The notes under the pieces: model-generated
Database searches by the model: none
What the model was told of the DNA's origin: nothing
The model's input: the letters and a program-made list of their open reading frames with translations, nothing else
Part shown: piece after piece, positions 1 to 5,988 of the stretch
Position numbering within the stretch: the first letter of the stretch is position 1
Layout: every line of letters begins with the position of its first letter
Program-made: the position numbers and the translations under genes
Assembly: GCA_003695015.1 (NCBI GenBank)
Contig: RFJD01000195.1
Span: 1 to 6,191 of the forward strand
DNA from: Verrucomicrobiota bacterium
GTDB lineage: Bacteria > Verrucomicrobiota > Verrucomicrobiia > Limisphaerales > J093
Direction of reading: 5' to 3'
DNA: 6,191 nt

Positions 1-33
<33 letters not shown>

Positions 34-60
34 GGTCTGTGCTTGTTTGGTCATGCTCCT

Positions 61-164
61 ACCGCCTCAGACCTCATCCGAGGTGTCGGACGGTCGTGCT
101 TTGGAGGTCGCCCGTACCGGGAGAGCGACACGTGCGCCCTTGGGCGCGTGCCCACGAAAAGTGG
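61..164 (+). promoter_or_regulatory. Structured leader: series of predicted RNA stem-loops upstream of the Cys-rich ORF
   Basis: Read on the plus strand, this stretch can fold into consecutive stems. Stem A pairs 71-75 with 80-84 (loop ATCC) and can be enclosed by 61-64 pairing with 91-94. Stem B pairs 107-110 with 126-129 and 111-114 with 118-121, leaving a UAC loop and an AGAG bulge. Stem C pairs 131-139 with 142-150 and closes on a CUUG tetraloop, with two G-U pairs. Stem D pairs 152-155 with 161-164 around GAAAA. No stem is followed by a U-run, so none is a classic intrinsic terminator. The region ends about 40 nt before the ATG at 204, as a cis-acting leader would. I compared it by eye with glycine, c-di-GMP, cobalamin, TPP and group II intron cores and found no match. 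GC-rich DNA gives chance stems, so this remains a candidate. Confidence 0.35.
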
Positions 165-203
165 AAGACCCGGTAACTAACGAAGAGAATACCCAGCAAA
201 ACA

Positions 204-611
204 ATGAAAAAGGTCGAGACGAGACTCAGTGTCATGGGATGGGTCGCCGCAACGGCGATCGTGTTGCAGGCTCAATGTCCCGTTCCAACGCCGAATGGTT
301 GATGCGGGCTTGCGTCACAGATTCCAGACCCAAGCAACGGGTGCTGCGAGGTGACAGGTCCGGGGCAGAAAGAGAGAAAATCATGCTTGGGTACGAGCGG
401 GACGAAAGATTGCGCTAACAACCCGGTGCCGTTGGCTTATGTTCTGACCACTTATCCAGTAGTGGGGGAAGGCGAGGAAGCCTTTTGCGACCGGGATGCT
501 GATCCTTTGCCCGCTAACTCCTGTTTTGGGCGTGAGCAAAACCCCTACGTCTTGCTCGTCTGGTGCAACCAAGCGGCCCAACGGAGTACCTCCAATTGCC
601 TGTCAGAGTAG
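204..611 (+). pseudogene. Small secreted Cys-rich protein, reading frame interrupted by in-frame TGA at codon 33
   Basis: The frame opens at ATG 204 and runs to TAG at 609-611, 136 codons in all, but codon 33 (300-302) is TGA. Residues 1-24 look like a Sec signal peptide: MKK start, hydrophobic core around VAATAIVL, likely cleavage after LQA at 23. The rest holds ten Cys at codons 25, 34, 47, 48, 61, 70, 95, 107, 121 and 132. Codons 47-48 are a CC pair, and the spacing suggests a compact disulfide-bonded extracytoplasmic domain. The signal peptide lies before the TGA and the nine later Cys lie after it in the same frame, so both halves look like one protein. A TGG-to-TGA change (Trp33) is the simplest cause; the even Cys count fits five disulfides without Sec. 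Sec recoding or a sequence error is possible. There is no clear Shine-Dalgarno before 204. I do not recognise the family. A different ORF at 47-418 overlaps in another frame but is featureless. Confidence 0.5.
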
Positions 612-770
612 GACTGGTTTCACAGCGACCTCAGTGGGACTGCGTCGGTTACTCACGATTTCGGCTACAGGCCCGTGGTCGTGGCCATGCACATGGAAGC
701 CGATGTCGCGGCTGATCGGGAACTGCTTCTCTTGACGAACGGCGGCGGCAGAGCGCCATGGAAGCCCAGA
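612..770 (+). other. Spacer between the Cys-rich frame and the anchored exported protein
   Basis: These 159 bases contain no independent gene I can support. The frame of the Cys-rich ORF stays open after its TAG and runs, with no further stop, into the next gene. Its translation looks moderately protein-like, for example the segment YRPVVVAMHMEADVAA. This could be the decayed 3' part of the upstream gene, an N-terminal extension of the downstream gene starting at 675, or chance openness in GC-rich DNA. I see no convincing sigma-70 promoter and no terminator. Confidence 0.4.
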
Positions 771-1937
771 ATGAAGAACAAGAGTCTCATGCTGAGAGCG
801 GGTGCGTGTCTGGGCGGCCTCGTTTTAGGAGTCATCGTGGTTGCCCTGACGGCATCGCCCAAAGGAATGGCGCAAGACCGGCCGGCCTTCGAGGCAGAGG
901 GAATGTGTCGCGTGGCGCCATTGGTTGAGGCTTCCCCGGGAACGCCCCAGAAGGTTTACCGGTTCGTTCTGCAAGTGGATGGGCCGCGTTGGTTGATCGA
1001 TATCGAACGTGCCTATCAGCCATCAAGGCCGGGCGGTTTTAGCCGACAGGTGATTGGCAGCGACGGACGCGACGTGTATGTGACATGGCACATGCGGCCC
1101 GAGGATTATGAACCGTCGCCTGACCAGCCGACGAATTCGCTAGAATGGCGCGCATTAAAGGAGCAGGGACGTCGCGGACTCCTGCCGCAATGGGCCGAGG
1201 TGCATCCGGGTCCGGTTCCACCGTGGCTGCCGTGGGATGTTCAACTGCTTTGGCTCGCCTTTTGTGGCGGAGAGCTTTTCGGCACGAATGGACCTTCCCC
1301 GTTGGGCATCCGCTTTTTCCTCGCCAATCCGGCGGATCCCGATGCACCGGTGGATCTGCGTTGGACTCTTCATCGGAAGGACAGTCGTCTTCTGAGCCGG
1401 CTGGTGCGGGTGCGGCCGGGCAAAGCCAGCCGCGGCCCCGGCAAGCCGCCCTTCGTCTATCCGCCTCCCTTGGACAAGGGGTTCACGAACATGCTCTACG
1501 AACTCTTGGCAACGGAAGAGGTCGGAGGTTCGCTTGTACCCACTCGTTTCCGGTTCACTTGGTTCCAGCCGAAGATCAGCCGGTATAGTGCCGGCATGGC
1601 GCCGTCACAGCAGTTGGAGGTTGAAGTTGAACGTGCCGCGCCTTTGCGGCGGTCCATCACGGGGTTGCCGCCGCTGGGCAAGCTGTTTCAGGTCACCGAC
1701 CATCGGGCCGAGCCGATGAACGACGGCAAACCGCTCGTGTACCAGACCCACAAGGACTGGTGGCAGACGAATGAGACGCGCTTCGTGAATGGGATGCGCG
1801 GCATCTTCGAGGAGGAGAAACCGCCCGGCCTGGCGCGTTGGACCGCTTGGGCTGTTTTTGGATTTCTGGCTGTGCTTTATCCGTTGGTTATTGGTGTGAG
1901 TCGTTATCGACGCCGACGTAACGCGTCCCGGGGTTAG
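771..1937 (+). CDS. Exported protein with C-terminal membrane anchor, function unknown (388 aa)
   Basis: I place the start at ATG 771 because it begins a clear signal sequence: Lys-rich start (MKNK), hydrophobic stretch at about residues 12-27, and a possible cleavage site after GMA at 34. GGAAG at 760-764 gives a weak ribosome site 6 nt upstream. An in-frame GTG at 675 would put the signal peptide 32 residues inside the protein and is less likely. The body is rich in Trp, Pro and Arg, with strand-like segments such as YRFVLQVDGPRWLIDIE near residues 63-79 and a GSDGRDVYVTW segment. A second hydrophobic helix at about 357-377 is followed by an Arg-rich tail (RYRRRRNASRG), so the product is probably held in a membrane by its C-terminus with the body outside the cytoplasm. 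There is no PEP-CTERM or LPXTG motif. I recognise no family. It lies 98 nt upstream of the MauE-like gene on the same strand. Confidence 0.8.
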   Translation: MKNKSLMLRAGACLGGLVLGVIVVALTASPKGMAQDRPAFEAEGMCRVAPLVEASPGTPQKVYRFVLQVDGPRWLIDIERAYQPSRPGGFSRQVIGSDGRDVYVTWHMRPEDYEPSPDQPTNSLEWRALKEQGRRGLLPQWAEVHPGPVPPWLPWDVQLLWLAFCGGELFGTNGPSPLGIRFFLANPADPDAPVDLRWTLHRKDSRLLSRLVRVRPGKASRGPGKPPFVYPPPLDKGFTNMLYELLATEEVGGSLVPTRFRFTWFQPKISRYSAGMAPSQQLEVEVERAAPLRRSITGLPPLGKLFQVTDHRAEPMNDGKPLVYQTHKDWWQTNETRFVNGMRGIFEEEKPPGLARWTAWAVFGFLAVLYPLVIGVSRYRRRRNASRG

Positions 1938-1977
1938 ATGTTGGTCCCGAAACCGGACGTTGTTTCCGTGTCGGCGG

Positions 1978-1994
1978 CTTCCCCGGCGGGGAAG
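1978..1994 (+). other. GC-rich 7-bp stem-loop in the spacer before the MauE-like gene
   Basis: CTTCCCC at 1978-1984 is perfectly complementary to GGGGAAG at 1988-1994 around the 3-nt loop GGC. It sits 40 nt after the TAG of the anchored exported protein and 41 nt before the ATG of the MauE-like gene. No T-run follows, so it is not a standard Rho-independent terminator. It could be a partial terminator, an mRNA-stability or processing element, or chance. Confidence 0.4.
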
Positions 1995-2035
1995 GTGTCA
2001 AGCGCGTTTGCACGAGAGTCCGCTGCCAGGATCCA

Positions 2036-2632
2036 ATGAACAGCGAGCCTGAGGTGCGAGGCCGGGAGCAGCCGGATGGTTTCGAAGTGCCGACTTCGGG
2101 TGCCAGCCTGGCGGGCGGTGGTGTTGAACCGCGGTGCCGTGCAAGTGGATCGTGGGAGAGGTTGGCCCGGTGGTTCGTGGGCGCCATGGCCGGTGTGTTG
2201 TGGGTGACCGCGACACTGAAGGCGATATCGGTGCTGCAAGGAGACCCGATTCTGCGGTGGCGGGATCCGGTGTTTCAGATACGTAACCGCGATTTGTTGC
2301 TTTTGGTGGCGGGGGTCGAATGGGGCGTGGCGGCTTATGCCGTGTGGGGCCGGCGCCTTTGGTGGAAAGTCACCCTGCTACATGCCTTGGCGACCTCTTG
2401 GCTGGCGTATCGAGGCTTGCTGTGGATGAGTGGTTTCAAGGGGTACAACTGTCCGTGTCTGGGCCCGATGGTGAGGGATCTGCCATTTCAAGAGGGTGCG
2501 TGGTCGGAGCTGCTGGGCGTGGTGGCTGGCGCCACCTTTCTGATGGCCAGCCTACTGCTTGTTGCCCGGGCGTCCTTGGGGGCGCCTGATTCGGCGGAAT
2601 CCTCACCAACCGGCAACAGGGCCGGTGGGTGA
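2036..2632 (+). CDS. MauE/DoxX-like four-helix membrane protein with CPCLG motif (198 aa)
   Basis: The product has a hydrophilic N-terminus of about 40 residues followed by four predicted membrane helices at roughly 43-66, 86-104, 110-132 and 156-178. An acidic residue lies within helix 2 (E95 in VAGVEWG). Between helices 3 and 4 is C139-P-C141-L-G, matching the position and form of the CxCFG-type motif of MauE-like proteins. In methylamine-utilisation loci MauE acts with MauD in maturing the disulfide-rich light chain of methylamine dehydrogenase; no mau structural gene is visible here, so a methylamine role is not supported. A thiol-redox role in the membrane is inferred from the CxC motif and from the nearby Cys-rich frame. 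ATG 2036 has an AGGA 4 nt upstream, so the start is moderate; internal Met51 at 2186 would truncate helix 1. The stop is 20 nt before the glycosyltransferase start, suggesting co-transcription. Confidence 0.75.
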   Translation: MNSEPEVRGREQPDGFEVPTSGASLAGGGVEPRCRASGSWERLARWFVGAMAGVLWVTATLKAISVLQGDPILRWRDPVFQIRNRDLLLLVAGVEWGVAAYAVWGRRLWWKVTLLHALATSWLAYRGLLWMSGFKGYNCPCLGPMVRDLPFQEGAWSELLGVVAGATFLMASLLLVARASLGAPDSAESSPTGNRAGG

Positions 2633-2639
2633 GCCCAAG

Positions 2640-2645
2640 AGGAGG
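2640..2645 (+). promoter_or_regulatory. Strong Shine-Dalgarno AGGAGG deciding the glycosyltransferase start
   Basis: A perfect AGGAGG lies 7 nt upstream of ATG 2653. This supports ATG 2653 over the in-frame GTG at 2629, which would overlap the previous stop as GTGA but would leave this site inside the coding region. Confidence 0.8.
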
Positions 2646-2652
2646 GTTGCCG

Positions 2653-4251
2653 ATGGAGAACAGTCTGTTGGGCCGTGGAAAAGGACGAAGGACGTTGGTG
2701 GAACGGGGAGTGGCCGGCGGTGCGAGCCGGGCGTGGGGATTGGTTTTGGCGGCAATCTGGTTTCTGGTCGCGGTGGGGTGTTTCCCGCTGCGCACGGCTT
2801 TCGTGTTTGGCGCTGATGAGTCGTTCGAGTTCACCAAGGGCCGGTTGTACAGCGATGGACATACGTTATACGGGGAAGTGTGGAACGATCAGCCGCCGCT
2901 CCACACGATGTTGTTGGGGGCCATATTCAGGTGGGTGGGGCCGAGCGCCTTTGCCGGACGTTTGTTGACGGTGGTGTTCGCGGCGGGGCTTGTGGCGGCT
3001 TTTTTCGCGCTGGTGCACCGGTGGGAAGGGCCGGGCGCAGCATTGGGAGCGGTGGGTTTGTTGTTTTTGCTTCCGCCTTTTCTGAGTTTGAGTCTCTCGT
3101 GCATGCTGGAGGTGCCGGCTTTTGCGTTGGGCCTTATGGCCGCATGGTGCTGGGTGCGGGCAGGGGAGCGGGCCGGGCTGGGGTGGTTCGCTGTATCGGG
3201 CATGCTGACTGGTGCGGCCCTGATGACGAAACTGACTTCGGCACTGTTGTTGCCGGCGTTGTGGTGGCAAGCCTGGGCGGGCCGAGGCGAAGGGTGGGGA
3301 GGCGGTCGCAAGCCAGCGATCCGTGGTTTTGTTGTCTGGTTGGGGGGCTGTGCTGTGGTGGTCGGCGGGCTGTGGGCACTGCATCCGGCGATGACGATGG
3401 AGCAGTTGCTGGGGGTGCATTTTGCGAGAAAGACCCAGGAAATCGGGGCTGCCAACAGTGGGACGAGATTCTCATGGTTGGTATTCTGGATGTTGGGATA
3501 TGCGGTGGTGCCGGCATTGCTGGGCGTGGGTCTTCGCTGGGCCCGAGGGCGGTTGAGCTCCGTCCGACTACCCTTGGGTTGGTTGGTGACGATGACGCTC
3601 GCGCACGAGGTCAACCGACCATACTGGAGTTTCTATCAAGTTCACTTTGCCTTCCCGCTGGCTTGGCTGGCGGCGGTGGGTGTGAAGGAGTTGGTTGGGT
3701 TGGTGCACAGTTCCATGCGCATGACGGACCGAGACCAAGGCTGGGTGCGGCTGTTGGGGTGGACGGCTGTATTGGCAGGGACGCTGGCGCTTTTGACGGT
3801 GCACGGAGGCTGGGCGCTGGTGAACCAGGTGAGCGATCTGCGTTCGCGGTCTTTGGTGGAGGAAACCCATTTGGTGTCCACCCTGGCGTCTTATGGGGAT
3901 CGGGTTCACTGGGCGTACGCTGACGAACCGTTGTACGTTTTTCACGCGGGCTACAAGGTGCCGCCGGAACTTGGGGTGATCTCCTTCAAACGCCGCCACG
4001 GCGCGGGTTTCACTCGGGCGGACCTACTGGCGTGGTTGAAGCGGTATCGCCCCGAGGCACTCGTGCTGCGGCCATATGAGCACTACGACGCGGACTGGCA
4101 GGCTTTCTTGGCGGGTTACCAGATTGTGGACGCGGATGATCGGATGGCGTTGTTTGTGTCCCGCAGGCTGCTCGAAGCAGACACCGATGTCAGTGCCTCA
4201 CCGGCAGGACGGGAAGACGTGGCGAAGGGTGCGGGGCTTCGGCGGCCTTGA
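2653..4251 (+). CDS. GT39/ArnT-like integral-membrane glycosyltransferase (532 aa)
   Basis: This is a GT-C type membrane protein with about ten hydrophobic segments, the first at about residues 29-46. An acidic pair follows directly (D55-E56 in FGADESFE), where PMT/ArnT-type enzymes place their catalytic Asp in the first extracytoplasmic loop. Next comes W77-NDQPPLH, resembling the K/N-x-PPL element typical of family 39. The C-terminal ~150 residues form a soluble domain with few hydrophobic runs (YADEPLYVFHAGY, LLAWLKRYRPEALVLRPYE). Family members transfer a sugar from a polyprenyl-phosphate carrier to a lipid or protein on the outer face of the cytoplasmic membrane; donor and acceptor cannot be told from this sequence. 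Length is usual for the family. It follows the MauE-like gene by 20 nt and is probably translated from the same message. An adjacent exported protein could be its acceptor, but that is speculation. Confidence 0.85.
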   Translation: MENSLLGRGKGRRTLVERGVAGGASRAWGLVLAAIWFLVAVGCFPLRTAFVFGADESFEFTKGRLYSDGHTLYGEVWNDQPPLHTMLLGAIFRWVGPSAFAGRLLTVVFAAGLVAAFFALVHRWEGPGAALGAVGLLFLLPPFLSLSLSCMLEVPAFALGLMAAWCWVRAGERAGLGWFAVSGMLTGAALMTKLTSALLLPALWWQAWAGRGEGWGGGRKPAIRGFVVWLGGCAVVVGGLWALHPAMTMEQLLGVHFARKTQEIGAANSGTRFSWLVFWMLGYAVVPALLGVGLRWARGRLSSVRLPLGWLVTMTLAHEVNRPYWSFYQVHFAFPLAWLAAVGVKELVGLVHSSMRMTDRDQGWVRLLGWTAVLAGTLALLTVHGGWALVNQVSDLRSRSLVEETHLVSTLASYGDRVHWAYADEPLYVFHAGYKVPPELGVISFKRRHGAGFTRADLLAWLKRYRPEALVLRPYEHYDADWQAFLAGYQIVDADDRMALFVSRRLLEADTDVSASPAGREDVAKGAGLRRP

Positions 4252-4322
4252 GGTCGGTTGTCTCGAAGGTTTGGGTGCGTGGCTTGAGCACGGCTCGCCA
4301 AGGCTGCGATGATGCGGTCCGT

Positions 4323-4348
4323 CGGCTCGAAGGGACGCGATCGAGCCG
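4323..4348. terminator. 8-bp inverted repeat in the convergent spacer, possible bidirectional transcription end
   Basis: CGGCTCGA (4323-4330) and TCGAGCCG (4341-4348) are perfect inverted copies separated by 10 nt. They lie in the 150-bp gap between the convergent glycosyltransferase and cysS genes, where a shared terminator is expected. There is no T-run on either side, so classical intrinsic termination is doubtful. The rest of the gap holds no ORF I can support. Confidence 0.4.
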
Positions 4349-4401
4349 GGACCTGCCACGTTGGATTGAAGGCGGGGGCGAACCGGAGGGAGGCAACGCC
4401 G

Positions 4402-5814
4402 TCAGGCCTTCTTGAGGCGGGGGCCCTTGGGGGTGTCTTCGACGATCCAGCCCAGCTCGCGGATGCGCTGGCGGAGGGCGTCGGCTCTGGCGAAGTCGCG
4501 TTGCTTGCGGGCTTCCTGGCGTTGGGCGGCCAGTTGTTGGACTTCGGGCGGAGCGGTGACGGCGGGGCGGAGGCCGATGCCGAGGACCTGGTCCACCCGT
4601 TCCCAGGCGGCCAGTTCGGCGGCGGCCTCGGCCGGCGTCATGCCGTCGCCGGCGAGGCGGCGGTTGCATTCGCGCACCCAGTCGAAGACCGCCGCCCAAC
4701 CGGCGGAGACGTTGAGGTCTTCATCCATGGCCCGGGCGAAGGTGTCGGGCAGGGTGGGGGAGGCCGGGGCGGAGGCGTCCCCGGCGCGTTCGCGGAGCCG
4801 GTCCAGGCATTCGTCGATCCGGGCCAGGGCGGAGCGGGCGCCCTGCAGACCTTCGAGGGTGAAGTTGAACGGCTCCCGGTAATGCGCACTGAGCAGGAGG
4901 TAGCGGATTTCGCGGCCGCTGAAGCCGCGGGCGAGCAGGTCGCGGAGGGTGAAGAAATTGCCTAAGGACTTGCTCATCTTGCGGCCCTCGACCAGCAGAT
5001 GGGCGCCGTGGAGCCAGTAGCGGACGAACGGTTGCTCGGGTGGGTGGCCGCAGGCGCCTTCGCTCTGGGCGATTTCGTCCTCGTGATGCGGAAAGATGAG
5101 GTCCTCGCCGCCCAGGTGCAGATCGAAGCTTTCGCCCAGGAGTTTCATGCTCATGGCGCTGCACTCGATGTGCCAGCCAGGGCGGCCCTCGCCCCACGGA
5201 CTGGGCCAGAAGACGTCGCCGTCCTCGGGGGTGCGGGCCTTCCAGAGGGCGAAGTCGGCGATGGATTCCTTACCGTACTCGTCGTGGGAGACGCGTTCGC
5301 CGGCGCGGAGCTGGTCGAGGTTGAGGTTGAGGAGCTTGCCGTACCGGTGGCCGGCGGCGCGGTAGCGTTCGATGCTGAAATAGACCGAGCCGTCCACGAC
5401 GTAGGCGAAGCCGCGCTGCTCGAGTTTGCGGATCAACCCGATGATGGGGCCGATGTGTTCGGTGGCCCGGGGCCGGTGATGGGGGGGCTTGAGGTTCAGC
5501 GCCCGGCAGTCCTCGAGGAACGCCTCCTCGTAGCGGCGGGTGTATTCCCGGAGCGTCGAGCCGGTCTCGCGCACGCGGCGGATGATCTTGTCCTCGACGT
5601 CGGTGATGTTCATCACGTGGGTCACCTCGAAGCCGCGGAATTCGAGGTAGCGGCGCACCAGGTCGGCGAACACGAACGTCCGGAAATTGCCGATGTGGCC
5701 GTAGTCGTACACGGTCGGCCCGCAGCAATACATGCCCACCTTGCGCCCCTGCGGGTCCAAGGGGACGAACTCCTGCACCGACCGGCTCAGCGTGTTGAAC
5801 AATCGCAATCCCAT
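4402..5814 (-). CDS. cysS: Cysteinyl-tRNA synthetase (470 aa)
   Basis: This class I aminoacyl-tRNA synthetase charges tRNA-Cys with cysteine in the cytoplasm using ATP. The signature CCGPTVYDYGHIGN carries the HIGH-type motif as H40-I-G-N43, a common bacterial variant. The KMSKS loop is intact at 279-283. The catalytic zinc site is complete: C31, C218 (GWHIECSAMS), H243 and E247 (PHHEDE), with the same C-to-H (25) and H-to-E (4) spacing as the E. coli enzyme. A DALR-type helical domain follows, and the C-terminus has the usual ARADALRQRIRELGWIVEDT-type ending. Length is close to the usual ~460 residues. The start is ATG at 5814, with GGAGGT 9 nt upstream. The gene is convergent with the glycosyltransferase and divergent from the Tat dehydrogenase, so it is probably monocistronic. 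No T-box leader is seen. Confidence 0.98.
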   Translation of the reverse strand: MGLRLFNTLSRSVQEFVPLDPQGRKVGMYCCGPTVYDYGHIGNFRTFVFADLVRRYLEFRGFEVTHVMNITDVEDKIIRRVRETGSTLREYTRRYEEAFLEDCRALNLKPPHHRPRATEHIGPIIGLIRKLEQRGFAYVVDGSVYFSIERYRAAGHRYGKLLNLNLDQLRAGERVSHDEYGKESIADFALWKARTPEDGDVFWPSPWGEGRPGWHIECSAMSMKLLGESFDLHLGGEDLIFPHHEDEIAQSEGACGHPPEQPFVRYWLHGAHLLVEGRKMSKSLGNFFTLRDLLARGFSGREIRYLLLSAHYREPFNFTLEGLQGARSALARIDECLDRLRERAGDASAPASPTLPDTFARAMDEDLNVSAGWAAVFDWVRECNRRLAGDGMTPAEAAAELAAWERVDQVLGIGLRPAVTAPPEVQQLAAQRQEARKQRDFARADALRQRIRELGWIVEDTPKGPRLKKA

Positions 5815-5988
5815 GGCGAAGCGACCTCCAGGTCGGGCCCGAGCATACGGCGTGCGGAGGCCGGCGGCAACGCGCGGGCGGTCCCGGCGCGGGGGGGCGG
5901 CCCGGACCGGCGGCGCGGCTTGTCACCCAAAATAGCGATTGTCGCCGGTGCGGCCGGCGGTGCATGGTCTCCCCTCGATCAGCGTGAC
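5815..5988. promoter_or_regulatory. Divergent promoter spacer between cysS and the Tat oxidoreductase
   Basis: This 174-bp gap must hold the promoters of both divergent genes. Most of it is extremely GC-rich, including a run of seven G near 5891-5897. The only AT-rich island is at about 5928-5941 (AAAATAGCGATT). It is flanked by two near-identical 8-mers in the same orientation, TTGTCACC at 5920-5927 and TTGTCGCC at 5939-5946, 19 bp apart start to start. A minus-strand TATTTT in the island is a possible -10 for cysS, but no good -35 accompanies it. I cannot name a regulator. Confidence 0.35.
5824..5829 (-). promoter_or_regulatory. cysS ribosome binding site within a small hairpin
   Basis: On the minus strand GGAGGT lies 9 nt before the cysS ATG. 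It sits inside a perfect 5-bp inverted repeat (5822-5826 with 5831-5835, 4-nt loop), so part of the site could be paired in the mRNA. The stem is short and may not be stable. Confidence 0.6.

Noticed and set aside
131..175. Group II intron end or known riboswitch core (GUGCG start, GAAAA loop, GGGAGAG)
   Set aside because: The fragments resemble motifs only locally. No domain V pattern, no glycine or cobalamin core and no intron-encoded protein are present.
47..418. 123-codon plus-strand ORF overlapping the first half of the Cys-rich frame
   Set aside because: It starts with TTG and its product is hydrophilic, Arg/Glu-rich and without a recognisable motif. The competing frame has a signal peptide and patterned cysteines.
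675..770. Earlier start (GTG 675) for the anchored exported protein
   Set aside because: It would place a clear signal sequence 32 residues inside the protein. ATG 771 directly begins the signal sequence and has a GGAAG 6 nt upstream.
1824..1934. PEP-CTERM or LPXTG sorting signal at the end of the anchored exported protein
   Set aside because: No VPEP or LPXTG motif precedes the hydrophobic helix. Only the general helix-plus-Arg layout is shared.
2629..2652. GTG 2629 start of the glycosyltransferase, overlapping the previous stop as GTGA
   Set aside because: A perfect AGGAGG 7 nt before ATG 2653 makes that start clearly better. The extra eight codons add nothing recognisable.
2880..3923. 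347-codon ORF in a second plus-strand frame across the glycosyltransferase
   Set aside because: It has Gly/Arg-rich composition with no domain, and is a shadow of the real gene in GC-rich DNA.
4309..4965. 218-codon plus-strand ORF antisense to cysS
   Set aside because: It has Gly/Ala/Glu-rich low-complexity composition and is exactly opposite a well-supported CysRS C-terminus. It is a mirror ORF.
5693..5698. HIGN in place of HIGH in CysRS as a damaged active site
   Set aside because: HIGN is a known natural variant in bacterial CysRS, and the zinc ligands and KMSKS are intact.
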